A DNA stretch of 64,000 nt from Stictocephala bisonia (taxonomy: Eukaryota > Arthropoda > Insecta > Hemiptera > Membracidae): NCBI GenBank assembly GCA_035578905.1, contig JAQJVL010000248.1:1100501-1164500 (forward strand), written 5' to 3'. A program made the position numbers and the translations under genes. Positions 14,037-29,000 of the stretch are shown piece by piece (within the stretch, counting starts at the first letter, position 1; each line of letters begins with the position of its first letter). Under the pieces are notes generated by a model that had not been told where the DNA came from, did not search any database, and worked only from the letters and a program-made list of their open reading frames with translations.

Positions 14037-17000
14037 GCTTGATTTGAAATCAAGATCATGTGGAACAATACTATGGATTGTACTTTTCAAACGTGATAAA
14101 TACATTTTGAACCTATCCCAGTATGTCTAAATAAGTTCCTTGTACAGATCAGTCGTCTATGTAGAATGGGCAGAGTGAGGTTAGGTTAAAAAAGAGATTG
14201 GTATCCCCTTAAAAAATTGAAGTATTATATAAAATTATATGTGAAAATAGTACCAAAAAAATACGAATTTGCTGTTATATGCTATGGTAAACCAGAGATC
14301 ACTCACAATTAAAGCAAATTTGCAATAATTGTATGAATAAAGAATAATTATCAGCAAAGGTTTACAGTTGATAAATTATAAACTTATAAAATACAGTTCA
14401 TAACTTTATTCATTTGTATGTTTAAAGATGATTTAAATGTATGTTTACATTAAATGATTCATAACTGTAAATCACGCACATGCCTTGAACTCTAGATCAA
14501 GGGTTTAACAATTGAAAGTATTTATCTATGCTTTTTTATTACAAGATTTGAATTATACTTATGACTGTCACCTGGACATTTAAAAATTTGCTGTCAAATT
14601 GTTTTTGTCAAATCATAGCTATCAAAATCAATATTAAATATTTTTTGTTGATGTCTAGTCTGATAATTTTAAACGTATGTGTGTGAAATGGTATAACTCT
14701 GTCTATATTGTATACTAATTCTTCTTTTTCTTTTACAGAGTAAATAGGAGAATGAGGCGTGCTTGTAGAAAAGCTGTTAAATCACAAGCATTTTATTGGC
14801 TGATTATTATTTTAGTGTTCCTAAACACAGGTGTTCTAGCAACAGAACATTATGGCCAACCTGACTGGTTGGATGAATTCCAAGGTAATAACAATCTAGA
14901 GTATGGCAGGATTTTATCAGCAGGGGACATTTCCATATGTCACCCAAATATTCTTTCAGTAATCTTGTCTCATACATAGTATTAATTTATAAATTAACTA
15001 TACAATAATTTACCTTAGAATATAAGATGTTACAATTAGGGGTGTGCGATGCATCGAAATGAATTGAAAAGTCGATGCGATTCAGGACTAGTCAAAATGT
15101 TGATGCACCGAAAGTAATGTGATGCATTAATAGTGCCACAATGCATAAGCAGTATCGATGTCTCAGAATTATTGCACTGCACTGCACGAAAATGACGAAT
15201 TATTAAAAAGAAATGCCATGTAATCTATAATATTTATCGGTGCATCTTTTAGGACTACTATCTTGATGTTTTTAATAAAATATTTTACAGTAAAATAGTT
15301 GTAAAAATATTATTACTCGAGTTTGTTTTCATTCTGAATGGACAGGGAAACCTGATTATATTGAGATAACAAATAGAGTTCAACCACGAGATAACTCTTA
15401 CTGATTGATATGAACATGATATAAGCCCATCAAGCAAAGTGTATGGGTATCGTAATGTACATGTGTGTAGCGTACCACACGAATCAATAGAACATTCTCA
15501 TATAGACAGTCCAACTATTTCAGTCAGTTGGCAATTATTTTGGGATAAAAAATAATACGAATTGTTGCGTAGTTTATTGGAATAGTGAAATAAATTAGGT
15601 CTTCTACTGTGTTTTAGAATATTGCTGATAACAGTCGAATAACGCTAATAACACAAGTCTATTCGTTATCGCAATTTTTACTATCACTTCCTGACTGATA
15701 GTGTACCTGAATTCTACTCTACAGTCTATTTTTTTTACAAACAATTTCCCAATTAAAATACAGCCTTATTTTGTTTTCTTTTATACATTCAAATGTTTTG
15801 CAATTTTAATGATTCGTGTTCATTGATTTAAATTCAGTTATTTTGTAGCACTGTGTTCTAAAATACATCACTCAAGATTATTTACATTAAAAAAAAAAGT
15901 ATAATTAAACATTAATTATTAAAAACAACTTAATTAACATCTATTTCCAACCTTTTTATTGGAAAATATTTTTAATTAAAATAATATAAAAAATGTCAAT
16001 CTACTCAGTAAATTACATTTTATTGCATATGTTGATACTGTTTTAATTTTAATATATTATCTAAACAATAATGGATTTTTATACTTATATCAAAATTATG
16101 CCTCTTTAAAAAAATTATGTGTTTTAGGACATCTCATTTGCCTATGCTTATGTAACTTTAAATTAATTTTTATTTCAGTCAACTCATCGTCATTTAAAAA
16201 ATAAACAGATATTTTCCAATATGGCTTCAGTATTTTCCAACAGGATAGTGAATAACAATAATTAAGTTGTTTTCTACTTTTTGCCTATGAAATATATTAT
16301 TTAAACTGTAACAAATTAAATTTGTACAATTTTGGCCAATTACTCTCCAACAAGAACAGTAAAGAACAGCTATTGCAGCTATTTGATGAATTTAATGCAG
16401 AGCCATCAACTTCCTTTAATACTTGCTGTATTTGTCCCTCTTTTGACTTAATTACATAAGTATGCTTAGTGTTAAACAAATGTATTAAGCCCTGAAATTC
16501 TATTTCAAAATAATTTAAATTTATTGAGCTTTGTCCTACTGCATTTTGTGAATCCCTTCATCTTACATTCCGTATTTATTTTAAACTTCCCTTCTTACTT
16601 GCATATAAAACTTATTTTATATTTTTGTTTCATAAAGTTAAAAGTTAAAAAAGTTAAAGTTAAAGATTGTCTTATTTTACCAGGCTAAGTTAGGGCTAAG
16701 GAGCCCTCTCTAACACTTAACCTGGGGACCAACGTCTTTACATGACTTCCGAACCACGGGAGCGGCAGGGCAAAATCTATTAGTGGTCACATCGGGAATC
16801 GAACCCAGACCGGCAGCGTGACAAGCCAGCGCCTTAGCCCCTTATCTACGGCCGCTCCTCATACATATAATATTAACTAGATAACATTTATATGATCAAT
16901 AAATTTATGTTTTAAATTATCTTTCTTTGTACTAGCACTATACCGTACCTGTAACAACATTATTCTTTCTCTGCCCCTTCTAAAACTTAATAAAAACCAT

Positions 17001-20000
17001 TTATTCTGTATGTTTACATCGAATTAAATCAAAATTCTATGAATCACATCGCTGCATCGAATAAAAAAAATGTGCAGCATCGCACACCCCTAGTTACGAT
17101 TGAAGGAAATGAAGTATATTGTTTATATGAAGTGGCTTTGTTTATAAGGATGCTCAGATTAATGAATAGCATACTTCCTCTTCTCCCAGGGCCATCTATA
17201 TCTAGTTAAAATTTGGCCAAACCAACATATTTCTTCCATCTAGACCGATCTTTTGTTTCTTTTTCTGTGGCCCACATTTTCTCTATATCCACCTTCTCTT
17301 GATTTCACCACCTCTGTCGTGGCCTACCTCAGGTGTAATTCCTTCAGGGTTCCTTTGTAATACTTGTTTCAGATGGCATTCATCTTCTTAGTACATACCC
17401 AGCCCACCTTTTACTCTTCTGCATTTAATTTCGTATGTGATGCCTACACTTTCGTACAAATTGCGCATTTCGCAATTGCTGTTTTCACCCCAATTCTCCT
17501 TTTTCTAAGGTAGGACCATACATTTTTTGCAGTACTTTTAAAGTAATCAAATACTTAATATGACATTCCAGCAATATTCTAAGTGAAATGGGTGGGTGTT
17601 TGGAACAGAGAACACTCCTGCACGCTCTATGTGCCAAGCCTGGCTTGTGGAATTTTGTTATTTTTCTCACTTATATTGTTCAAAAATAACCTCTTATGTT
17701 AAGTTGCATGGCCCAAAGCTCCCTCATTTGTATGGTGAAGGGCTCTGCTTGGCCGGTATCACAATACTTATTATATAACTACCTTATTTGAGTTCTGTGA
17801 GAGAAAATATTTTAAAATCCCTTTTTAGTATGCATAAAGAGCCTATGAAAAATATTTGTGCCAAATTTTAATGGTCCAAAGCCTTATAGTTTTTGAGAAA
17901 CTGATCAGTCAACCAATGGTATTTGGCCTTTATATTTAATTTATAGATGGGTGGGTTGAGAGAGAGGCTGTAGAGCACAAAACGGTTAGGCACTCAAAAC
18001 AGTTTACAGTTTTATAACATTTGTAAATTTTTGTACTTATATTTTAACAAATTTGTGTTGTGTGACTTTCACTTGTTTTATATTTCAACCAAAACTTAAT
18101 ATGCTAATTGAGGAACTGTTACTAATTTTATGGCTTATTTTTAGCTAATATCATTTCACTAGGAATATTGCTGTAACGTCATGTAAATATCAAATTTTTT
18201 TGTTACAGAAGCAACAAATATGATTTTCATTGCACTCTTTACGCTGGAGATGCTTTTAAAAATGTATAGTTTAGGATTTCAGGTAAGTAATTATTGTTAT
18301 TCAATCTCTGGTTAGACTATAAAAATATTTGTTTTAAACACCTTGTATGTTTGTATCTATGGCGTTAGTCATAAGTATGGGGGATCTCGAGGATTCCGCT
18401 CTACTCTAAATTAGCAGAGTAAATAACATTACATAAATTTACTTTGGTAAGAATGTAAAACTGAGAAATTCAATCTGTTTAGATTTGACTTGAAGATAAG
18501 TTTAGTTTTCTAGTTTCTAACAAATTTCCATTGTTAAATTCCATTGATGCATTTACAATCTATACAATGTATTTGCTAGTAAAAAGAATGTATGTCTTGT
18601 ATGAGGTAATCCATACATGAGTTATTTTATCAACACTTAACATGATCTAATAAAACAATAGGTTAATGTTTTTCGCAGTGAATTAATCACAATTAAACTC
18701 ACTAATTAATGATTTTGATTTAAGTAAATATTTTTAAAATCGTGAAAAATGGCTAAATACAGTATTTTTTTATATAGTGAAATATAGTTAAATTAAAAAA
18801 TTAAATAGTCCATTTTTGGGTTATTTCAGAGTTCTTTTAAAATATAAAATTTAACCACACAATGTCTCATAATGTCACATAAAGTTCTGTTTAAGTACAA
18901 TAAACAGTAATTAATTATCATGTTATGACTATTTTGTTTTGTTTCAGGGATATTTTGTTTCATTATTCAATCGTTTCGATTGTTTTGTTGTAATTGGAAG
19001 CATTTCGGAAATGGTTTTAACAAGATCACATTGGATGCCACCGTTAGGTGTTTCTGTTTTACGTTGTGTCCGATTACTCAGGGTTTTTAAAGTTACCAAG
19101 TAAGTAGTAAGTGTTCTCGTAAATTTGTTATTTAAGTAGATTAATTTTATACACAGCTATATTTTTAAATTGTACGCTTCGGTTTATTGATTGGTCATAT
19201 TTTACTCTCATAAATTTTATTTATGTTAAATTGTACATGTGTTTGTAAAATAACAGCGCCATGATGAACTTTTGCGAGTAAATGTATTAAAATGATATAT
19301 AACACAAATATATAAACTTAAAATACAATTTAAATAAAGAATTAAAAGACTAACAGAAAGATAACTCATACATAACATGAAATGAAAGTATTTTATTTTA
19401 TTTATTTGACAGATATGTTTTGGTTTAATTTGTTTCCCAGCATGAATCATTTTTTTCCCAAGGTCTTGAAAAATATTACATGTCAGCTATTTTTAAATTT
19501 ATGATAAATCTACATAAGTTGTAGTTTAGATTGTACTTAAATTTCAGATTCATATTTTAGCCTACATGGAAGTGTAAAATGTTTGGTTGACTCAACGTTT
19601 AAGTGTTGTACAGACCTTACTTATGTAGTATTGACCAAACAAAATCTGGGCAGTTACAATTTTATGTGCAGGTATTTTATTAAATTCCATTAATATAAAT
19701 ATAACATAACAACGTTTAAATTCATCGTTCCAACTTGAAAGTTGTTTTTGGTATCCCCAATTGCCTTTCAACCTCAATTATCCAATAAAAATGTATACAA
19801 CCACAGGCACATACAAACCAAGATGTGGCATGTTGTTACAGTCGGGGCTTCTAAAATGTTGTATGAAAACATTACGGTACGTTGGTTACCTTTAATAATA
19901 CCTTTACATTGTGACGAAGGCCAATAGGAGTACTTCTTCAACAACATGAATACTCTAGAAGTCTAAATTGAAGAAACAGGCTGCTGAGCAAAGACGACAG

Positions 20001-23000
20001 AACTTTGAGCTTGAGTTGGACACAGAGTAGGTTCAAATCCTTGTCAACAGAGAGTAATGTTCATCTTCTACTGGTGAACTATTACTCGTTCTTCCTTACT
20101 ATGTATGAATAAGTTGCCTGCACAGATCGATAGTTTATGTAGAATGGGCAGATTTAAGTTAAGAAGGAGATTGGTCTTTTTTTAGTCAATAAAATAAAAA
20201 TAAAAACCAACTTAAAAGATTAAACATCTCTTTCAAATTTGCAAATATATTGCCAGAAGGCCTTCCTTGACGCCATTATTTCAATTTTAACACTAATATT
20301 GAATCATAAAGAACATGGGGGAAAATTAATTTTCTCTAGTACACTATTTTAACTTAATGTAAAATAGTATGTTCCAAACAAACTTAAAAAGAAATAAAAT
20401 ATATTGTTCATATCAGTGGTCTTTGTTTGCTTATTGTTAACAAGTAGAGTTAGGTATCATTTTGTACAATTTTAAATGTAGACCTTGTACAATAATTATT
20501 TAGCATAAGTATGTTAAGTTTAAATGTTCACTAGTATTTTAAATTTAGTTTGTGGTTCCTTATGAGAATCTAAATACAAATCCACCAAAAATAAACTTAA
20601 TTGATCGTCTAAAGACTGCTGCAAAATTAGAAAAATTTAGAGAGACTAATTTTTAAAAAAATCAAGGGATATGAATCTTACTGAAAAAGACCAATGCAAA
20701 ACAAAGATGTAGGAAAGACCAAGGAACTATTTGTAATTTCTCTAACTAAAAAGATATTAGATTTTTGTAAAACCTTACAAAACAAAATATTAAGTGGGCC
20801 GTTTCCCTCTGTGAAAAATGCCTAAATAATCGTATCGTAACACTTTAAGTGTCATTTTATATGTGGAAACCTATTCAAGTGGACCAAAATGTAGTTTTTG
20901 TACAAATTTGAGTATTTTTATTTCTTTTTCACAGTTAAATATGTTAAATTTTAAATGTAATTCTGGATGATTTTACATTTAAAAATCAATAATATCAACT
21001 TATGGTCCACAAGAATGGGCTCTTAATAATCATACAGTGTTCACTATAACTTATTACAATAATAAACACGAACCGTACAGTTGAAATAGAAAAGCATGTT
21101 TTAGTCCGCTGACGGTAAAATTGCATTACTACTATAGGGCTGTCTGCGGTCGTTGACTTTCCAGTGGTGACTCTAACACAATATTTTGAGCCAGCAGCAA
21201 CATTGGGAACTCTAAGAAGCGATCAAGGAGGTTTTCTTCAAAAACTACACAAATATTCTTGAAGCTGATCTTAGCAACATTATCCCCAAACCTCTTCAGC
21301 ATTATGTTACTTATTTAAGTTGTTGGGAAGAATGTCATATATTATTTCTTCTCAGTCGTAATCGCATTTTATGTACAGTAAAACCTTTCTTTAGTGTTTC
21401 AAAGTCAGTTTTCATTATTAAACCATACATGGAAAACCTTGTATATTTTTATGATTTATTACTAGTGATGTATAAATTTTCATCATGTTTGAACCAAGGA
21501 TAAATAAATGAGAACACATAAAATGTGCTACATCTAGTTTTCTATGTTAACTATCCTAATGAACATCACAGTAAAGACATCATGTTAGATTATCACTAGA
21601 CATTACCAAAAAGTTATTACTATATGGAGAACAGTATTATAAACACAGCGATTTAAATGGCTGAATAAGTCCTTCGCATAACTATTTTATCACACTATTG
21701 TTTTACTGCAGAGACATACTGTTTTATACCACAGCCTGGACAGTCCAAAGGTGAAGTTGGTGATATTTTGAATAACAACTGAATCAATATATATAATTTT
21801 GCTTTGATATTTATGTATAAATTAAGCAAAGATATAAACCTGTTGGATCACTTGTTCAACATTTTGTTTTTTAAGTTTATAGCTAAATATTTGTTTGTTT
21901 ACAATTTATAAACTCAACTGATACATTCCTGGGGTTTTACAGGTACTGGAGATCTCTGTCAAACCTAGTAGCATCATTGTTGAATTCAATACAATCTATT
22001 GCATCCCTTCTGCTCTTACTTTTCCTTTTCATTGTTATCTTTGCTCTGCTTGGGATGCAAGTATTTGGTGGGAAGTTTAACTTTGAAGGAGAAACAGAAG
22101 ACAAACCCCGCCACAATTTTGACAGCTTCTGGCAGAGCCTCCTTACTGTTTTTCAGGTATAAAATTGAATTTAACTAGTGTACATTTTATCATTCTAAGT
22201 CCTTATATTAACTTGTATTATAGACATCATGAGACATATTAGACATTAAACACTAATTAAGAAAGAAATAACTACATCTAGTAGGATAACTTTTTAATTT
22301 ATAGTTGAATACTTTTCAGAGCTTCTCAAAGCTCATGTTAATGTTGGATGCGTAGAAAGACCCAGCATTTTTTTTAAACAGGGTGAGTTAAATCAAATGT
22401 GCTTTTCACGTGGTCAAGAATGTTTATTCGTTGTATATGACCTGTTAACATGAGGAGTATAGTTTGTATGATACTTGATAATTCCACTGGTTCTGAGTAT
22501 GTAATGTCAAGTCTGTGTGTAATAGAGCAGGAGTGAGCAAATTTACACCCCTTTGACTTATTTATCACTGATATGAAAGTTGTATTCAGACAGAGTGTAC
22601 TGATAAAATAGACCGAAATATGGTAAGTGTGCACTAACATACTCAATTCATGTTGTGCATTTAGATAACAGTAAGGTAGTTGCAACTGAGAATAGTATAC
22701 TGTATATAGGAAGCAATGTGCACTATCCATAGTTCTACAAAAAACTGCATGATATTTTAACTTTTTTTTTTTTTTTTTTTGAAGGGTAGGATTCAGTTGG
22801 TCTGGGTGGCACTGTTCAGCCAAATTAGTTATTGTGCTTTCTCCACTAGCAACCAATTTTGAACGCTTAATGCCATCCTATTTCATCATCCTCTGGCTGC
22901 CTCTCTAAAATACTACTAAGATAGCCTGCTTGTCTATCCCTAAGAACTGGCTGGCCACTCACAGAATATGTATCAAAATAAACATTCTGACTTGTCACAT

Positions 23001-26000
23001 TTCCTACATATAGTTTACATAAATGGCTAATGAATAATCAGAGACAAGTCAATACACCAACATTGTTTTTTTCCCACAAATTGCAAAGGTGTCGGACATA
23101 TTCAGACATGAAAGTTTTCTACTGCAATGAGTTAAGTTAGTCTGCAACCTTCACAGGATTTCACATCAAACTTGAGTGTCGACTGCCTTGCTTGACTGAA
23201 TATTATTTATTAACGGGACTGACTTTTGGCAGATTTGATTTTTACTCTACCAAATATTTGAAGTTGAAAATTGGAATATTTTGTCAGAAGTTTTCACCTA
23301 TGCAAATCACCAGGAGTTGCCATTTTGCTGTTAATTTCCTTTTAAAGGAGATGGTCACAATTTATACTCGTTCGTATATGCCATCACAGTGTCACAGTTT
23401 GTAGTGCCACTTTAAATCCAGCTTGGACCTAACATCTGTTTCAGATGCCTTCAACTTTAATGACTATCACCAGATTTGCATTTCTCATTGATTAAAACAA
23501 TGTAAAAGAATAATGAAAACAGTGTTCTTGTAACACTAAATGTTATATCAATGTAGTTCTATAGTCAATATTTTTAATTTCTATGCAGATTTGTTGAAAT
23601 CAAGTATCTATAATACCAATTACAATAGATTTTTACCACTAATAATAATCAGAAAAAGGACCCACAAGACCCTGTGGCTGGCAAGTGTTTTTGCTAGGGG
23701 ATAGAGGTTGGCAGATCGAATCCTGACGACACCATTAGGTCCAGCATTTGATACCAGGATTCGCTTCAGAATTTACTTCTCCCTAATCACCACACAATGC
23801 TGAGTTTCCCCCACAATACTGGGAGACTTCAGGTGCAATTACTATTCGCCATTCCACTACCCCTCAAATCGAACCCAAAATCGTAAGCTCCTGAAGCGAG
23901 TAATCATTATTACATAAAGGAAAAATAAACGAATTGGAGTATTTGTATCTATGTTAAAATATTGCCTTCTCTCGTTTATTTGCCAGAAATAACACCCTTT
24001 ACCTGTTATCACCCACTTAAGGGCCGTCCCTATATTATGTAACGCTAAAATCAGCCTTTTTAAGAGCCCCCTCCCCCCGAGTAACGGACTTGTAATGGTA
24101 ATACTATCTCTCCTCAAAAATTATTTAACGCAGTCAGCAACCCCCCTTATTTTTTTTCTTTCACTTTCATGCATATTTTGATTTATGATAAGTCATAGTT
24201 TAGACAGTTTCATTTGTTTAATGGGGGTGAGAATATATTAGACCTACTAGTTATAAAATCTTTTATATAAAATCTTGTATTTTGGTGAAAAACTATCAGA
24301 TTTTGTGAATGAATCCAAACAAACTCTTGAGGTTCAATAGCTACGTAACACTGTGTAGAACCCTCCTCCTCACCCTCCCTTGTAACAGTGCATAACGATA
24401 CCAAAAAACCCCCTTCCCTCTCCATATGTTACGTAATTTAGGGACAGCCCCTTAACTATAGATTTTGTAAAAACACATCATCAGCATTACATCTTGCCGA
24501 AGAAAAATAATTATACTAATAATCAAATAAGCAGGTAAGCAAAACTTGAATATAGGGTAGAAGAAGCCCTAATAAATAAATGCAGTTTAGTAGTATTTAC
24601 ACTGATGTCTTAATATCATTACTTCCATAACAGTTATTATTACTATGGTAACACTAACGATTTTATGGTTCAAGATTCTTACGGGTGAAGACTGGAACAC
24701 TGTGATGTATGATGGAATCAAAGCTTATCATGGTGTTGGAGGTTTTGGAATTCTAGCGTGCATTTACTTCATAATTCTGTTCATCTGTGGTAACTGTATC
24801 CTTTGATTAAAAAGATAGCTATTATTATGTTTTTATTTAGTATATTTATTTTCTTGTAATATCTTTTAGATTTTAAATAAACATTGCATTTGGTAGTATG
24901 TAAGGTGCAGATAATCGACAAAACTTTCTAAAACAAAGGATGTCACTTAAACAAAAACAGTGTTCAGTGCTAATATACTGGGTTGAAAAAAAATATGGAA
25001 ACGCTTTCACAACTTTTCTATGGTTTCACTGGTAAAAGTGAAATCTTGTACATCATCATGGTTACAAAGAACACACTTTTTGACACCATTAGCGACATTT
25101 CATCTTTTCAGGAAGACAATCCACGTGGAGTTGAACAAAAATCTTTAATGTAAGCCTAGTTCGAGTTTAGCATCAAATTAAAGGTCTATTCAATAGAAAT
25201 TAATTGCCACAAACCGGACTTTGAAAGGCCTATCTTTTTCAGAGTAGCAGTAATTTGAATTTCAAAGTAACTAATTTGAACAATATTATTTCTCCGCTAT
25301 TTAACAATTTTAAGTAAATTATTCTGATAAAAAATTGTACTTTATGGCATACAATAATAAAAAAAAAAAAAAAATAAATTATTTGTAGAAAAAAATAAAG
25401 TTGCTTTGAAAGCGTAGAAAATAAGGAAATGCTTTCACAACAACTTTGTTTTTTCCATAGATAATTTGATAACTTAATTTTTTTGAGTAATTGTGTTCTT
25501 TAAAGTATAATTTTTTTTCAGAATAATTTATTTGAAATCATAAAAAAAGTGGAGAATAATATTGTTAAAATTAGTTACTTTGAAATTCAAATGACCACTA
25601 CTCTAGAAAAGGTAGACCTTTCGAAGTCCGGTTTGCGGCAATTAATTTCTATTGAATAGACTTTTAATATGATACCAAACTCGACCTAGGCTTACATTAA
25701 AGATTATCGTTCAACTCCACATCTGTAGTCCCCATGAAAAGATGAAATGTTGCTAATAGCGTCAAAAAGTGTGCTATTTGTAACCATGATGATGTACAAG
25801 ATTTCACTTTTACGTGTGAAGTCATAGAAAAGTTGTGAAAGCGTTTCCATTTTTTTATCTACCCTGTATAAAGTGCATATAATTAACAAAACTTACTAAA
25901 ACAAAGTATATCACTTGTTGTCAGAAACTCCCTAACATGCAAGCAATGTAATCCCAATCAAATGTAGCCCTGGAACGCAAACCGTCTGTAGCAGGCGTCA

Positions 26001-29000
26001 AAATTTTAAACATTCTCCCAGATTATATTAAAAGGGAACAAAATTTAAACAAATTCAAGTCTCGATTAAAAGGCTACTTAGTGGCTCTCGCTTGTTATTC
26101 TGTGGGTGAATTTATAGCAGACCCCTAATTTGCAGACGGCTTGGGAGAGATCCTGTATGAATGTTATTGCTGTAGAAGAGTGTTTGTAGTGAATGAATGC
26201 GTTACTCTGTGAACGAATGAACTCCCCCACTAAACTTTGCTGAAATTGTTATCATAGTTATTTCATCCCATGACTTAATGTATCATTACTTTGTATGATC
26301 ATTATTACTAATAATATGAATTTTGCTATACAATATGTACATATTGTCAAAAAGCAATAAAAAAAACTATTTCTATTTTTTATTTCAGCCTTTGTATCTT
26401 ACGTAATTTAGAAATTTACAAATATTTTGAGAGAAACACTGATGAAAATACACAATTTTTAAACTAAAACTAATATTTTTCTTGGAGCAGCTTTCCAGAA
26501 TAAAGTACCTTGATTTTCTCAGAACAACATTTTGTTCTGATTTTGTTCCATTGTAACAACATTATGTATTGTACTGTATTATATATAAATTACAAACCTA
26601 TTTTCCTTAACTTTGTCTGAAGATATCCTCTTGAACGTCTTCTTGGCCATTGCTGTAGACAACTTGGCTGATGCCGAATCACTGACTGCAATTGAAAAAG
26701 AGGCTGATGAAGAGGTTGGTCTCACCAATTTTTATATTTGAAGCAAAAATATTTTCCTGTTATCACGTTCACTACTGACCTATGTGTTATCTCAGTATCA
26801 GTATTATAAGATACAACTCCCAAACATTTAACACGTTGACTGCCATGAGGGCCACCGGTGGCCCACACAACAATTTTAGCTCACGCCATGAGGGCCACCG
26901 GTGGCCCTCACTAGATTTCAGCCTGGTGCCACAGCTGTTTCTACTGTAAAGTTCAATATTCATTGTTCCGAGTTCTGTGTTTCATGCAACCGGAAATGAC
27001 CCCCCAAGTACAGAAATAGCTGACATCCGGTCTTTTGCCGCCATTTTGTGAAGTTATTGATGAGGTACACCGGTGGCCCTCATGGCGTGGGGGCAAAACT
27101 TTACATATGCCAAATGATATTATGTTTCAGCTGTTTTGTTGTGATTTTTATATGTTCTTCCCGCACACTGATCAGCTTTTGAGGTTAGGTGTTTAGTAAG
27201 TGACATTGATTCTTTTTGTGACAGAAACTAGTGTGTCTAAATGTCGTAAAAACTAGTTCAAATATATAAAAACGTATTTAGGGTTGCTTTATTTAAAAAC
27301 CAGAGGACTGTTTTCTATCACATTTTATAAGCTTTCAGAATATATCATTAAAAATTACGTAATACTAAAAATGGCGCTACAATTTGTGTTTAATTTATAA
27401 AAGACGCGGGGGCCACCGGTGGCCCTCATGGCGTCAGGTGGACATACAGTTTTATTACGGCGGCCTCAGAATGACACAATAAATTATCTACGCTGGCAGT
27501 CAACGTGTTAATCATTATACAAATAATTTGGGTTGCTACCTACGAAAAAATTTTAAAATTCAGTAGAATAAAACATGCTCATAAAGAATCACCCAGCAGT
27601 GATAAGTGCAAGGCTAGACTGAATAAACAACATGAAAATTCACCAGGGTGCAGATCTGAACAAGTGACATGGTGCAGATCCGTACCATCAGCAGTGTACT
27701 TATAAAAACTTCTTTATAATTCAAAACATACTCTTTTTCACAAACACTCTTCATTAATAACTAGGCCTAAAAGCTAATTGGAGGAACATATTATTAACTG
27801 ATTTATTCATAAAATAATAGCATCTGATAACGTGCCAATTACTGATACACATTGTATCTAATAACTCCCATATCATCAAATATTTATTGCTATTAGGCAA
27901 AATACAGTCTGTTGATCACCTACTATTGAAAAAAGGTATTGATAGTATAGTTGAATTATAATCTTGGAAGGTTCATTGTTAACCTTAGACCTGGCCAACA
28001 ATACAATTTGTAATTTTTTTTATGTATACTTACATTTTTAGTAAGTATGAAAGTAAATACTTAAGTTTTTCTGTAGCACTTAAGCAACTATTTTCATTTA
28101 TAAGAAGGACATCTGGAAATATTTATAATTTATTTTAAATCTAAGGAATTATAAATGTCATTGTAGAAAGATAAAATGGCTTTACTGTAGATTTCCAATC
28201 TTAGTTTACAATTAAGAATTTTAATTTTTAATTTATTCATTTCATTCTGTACAATTTTATATATAAATATTGTGTTTTTGGACTTAATTGTTTGTGCAAT
28301 AGCAGTACCATTTGTTTATTTACGTCATTATTACAAAGTTAAATATATTGTGATAGTGCAACCTGTTTTATTCTTAAGAAAATTTATATAATAGGGAGTC
28401 CACTAAATACTATTATATAAATGTACTAGATACATGTATAGATACAAGAATGTTTTATGTATGTACTAGATACATGTATAGATACAAGAATGTTTTTATG
28501 TATGTACTAGATACATGTATAGATACAAGAATGTTTTTATGTATGTACTAGACACATGTATAGATACAAGAATGTGTTATATATGTACTATATACATAAA
28601 ACATTCTTCTCAATAAAACTCATATTCTCAATGCCATTAGCATCTTCAATTATAGCAGAACAATTATTTTTCAATGCCCTCTCTTAGTTCTCTACTGACC
28701 TGTTTAACCCTAACACTAGCATCGTCCGAAAATCACCAGCGATCTGAAACTGGCAATGCTGAAAATCGATAGCGATGTTGCACAGCCATTAGTTCATTTA
28801 CAGTATTATAAAATGTGTGTTGCCATAATGAACGTGATTTTTATACTATTGGATAGTGGGAGAAAGGTTGATCAATTGTTTATATGCTAAACATGCACAT
28901 TAATACAAAAACATACTTAATAAATTATTGAAATACAGTGCTACCATAGAAACAAAACTAAGCGTTCACGCATTGTTGCAGTTATTTGACAACCAATCGT

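Larger units (their letters stand above)
12995..14738. other. Intron, little recognisable
   Basis: A minus-strand open frame at 13191-13523 matches no family I know. A long (TA)n run and a SINE fragment are listed separately. I see nothing else. Confidence 0.7.
14885..18208. other. Intron with hAT element and LINE fragment
   Basis: It contains the hAT element at 15037-17092 and the LINE fragment at about 17150-17570. The remainder (17570-18208) shows no supported feature. Confidence 0.75.
22157..24674. other. Intron with oligo-T run, SINE and TTAA element
   Basis: A run of about 19 T at 22762-22780, adjoining a minus-strand A-tailed sequence up to about 22870, suggests an old minus-strand retroinsertion. 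The SINE at 23650 and the element at 24021 are listed separately. I see nothing else. Confidence 0.65.
24796..26622. other. Intron with foldback element and LINE 3' end
   Basis: It holds the foldback element at 24978-25866 and the LINE remnant at about 25925-26365; the remaining sequence up to 26622 shows no feature. Confidence 0.75.

Noticed and set aside
22374..22856. 160-codon minus-strand open frame
   Set aside because: It runs through an oligo-Lys stretch made by an oligo-A run and resembles no family; probably a retroinsertion tail plus chance.
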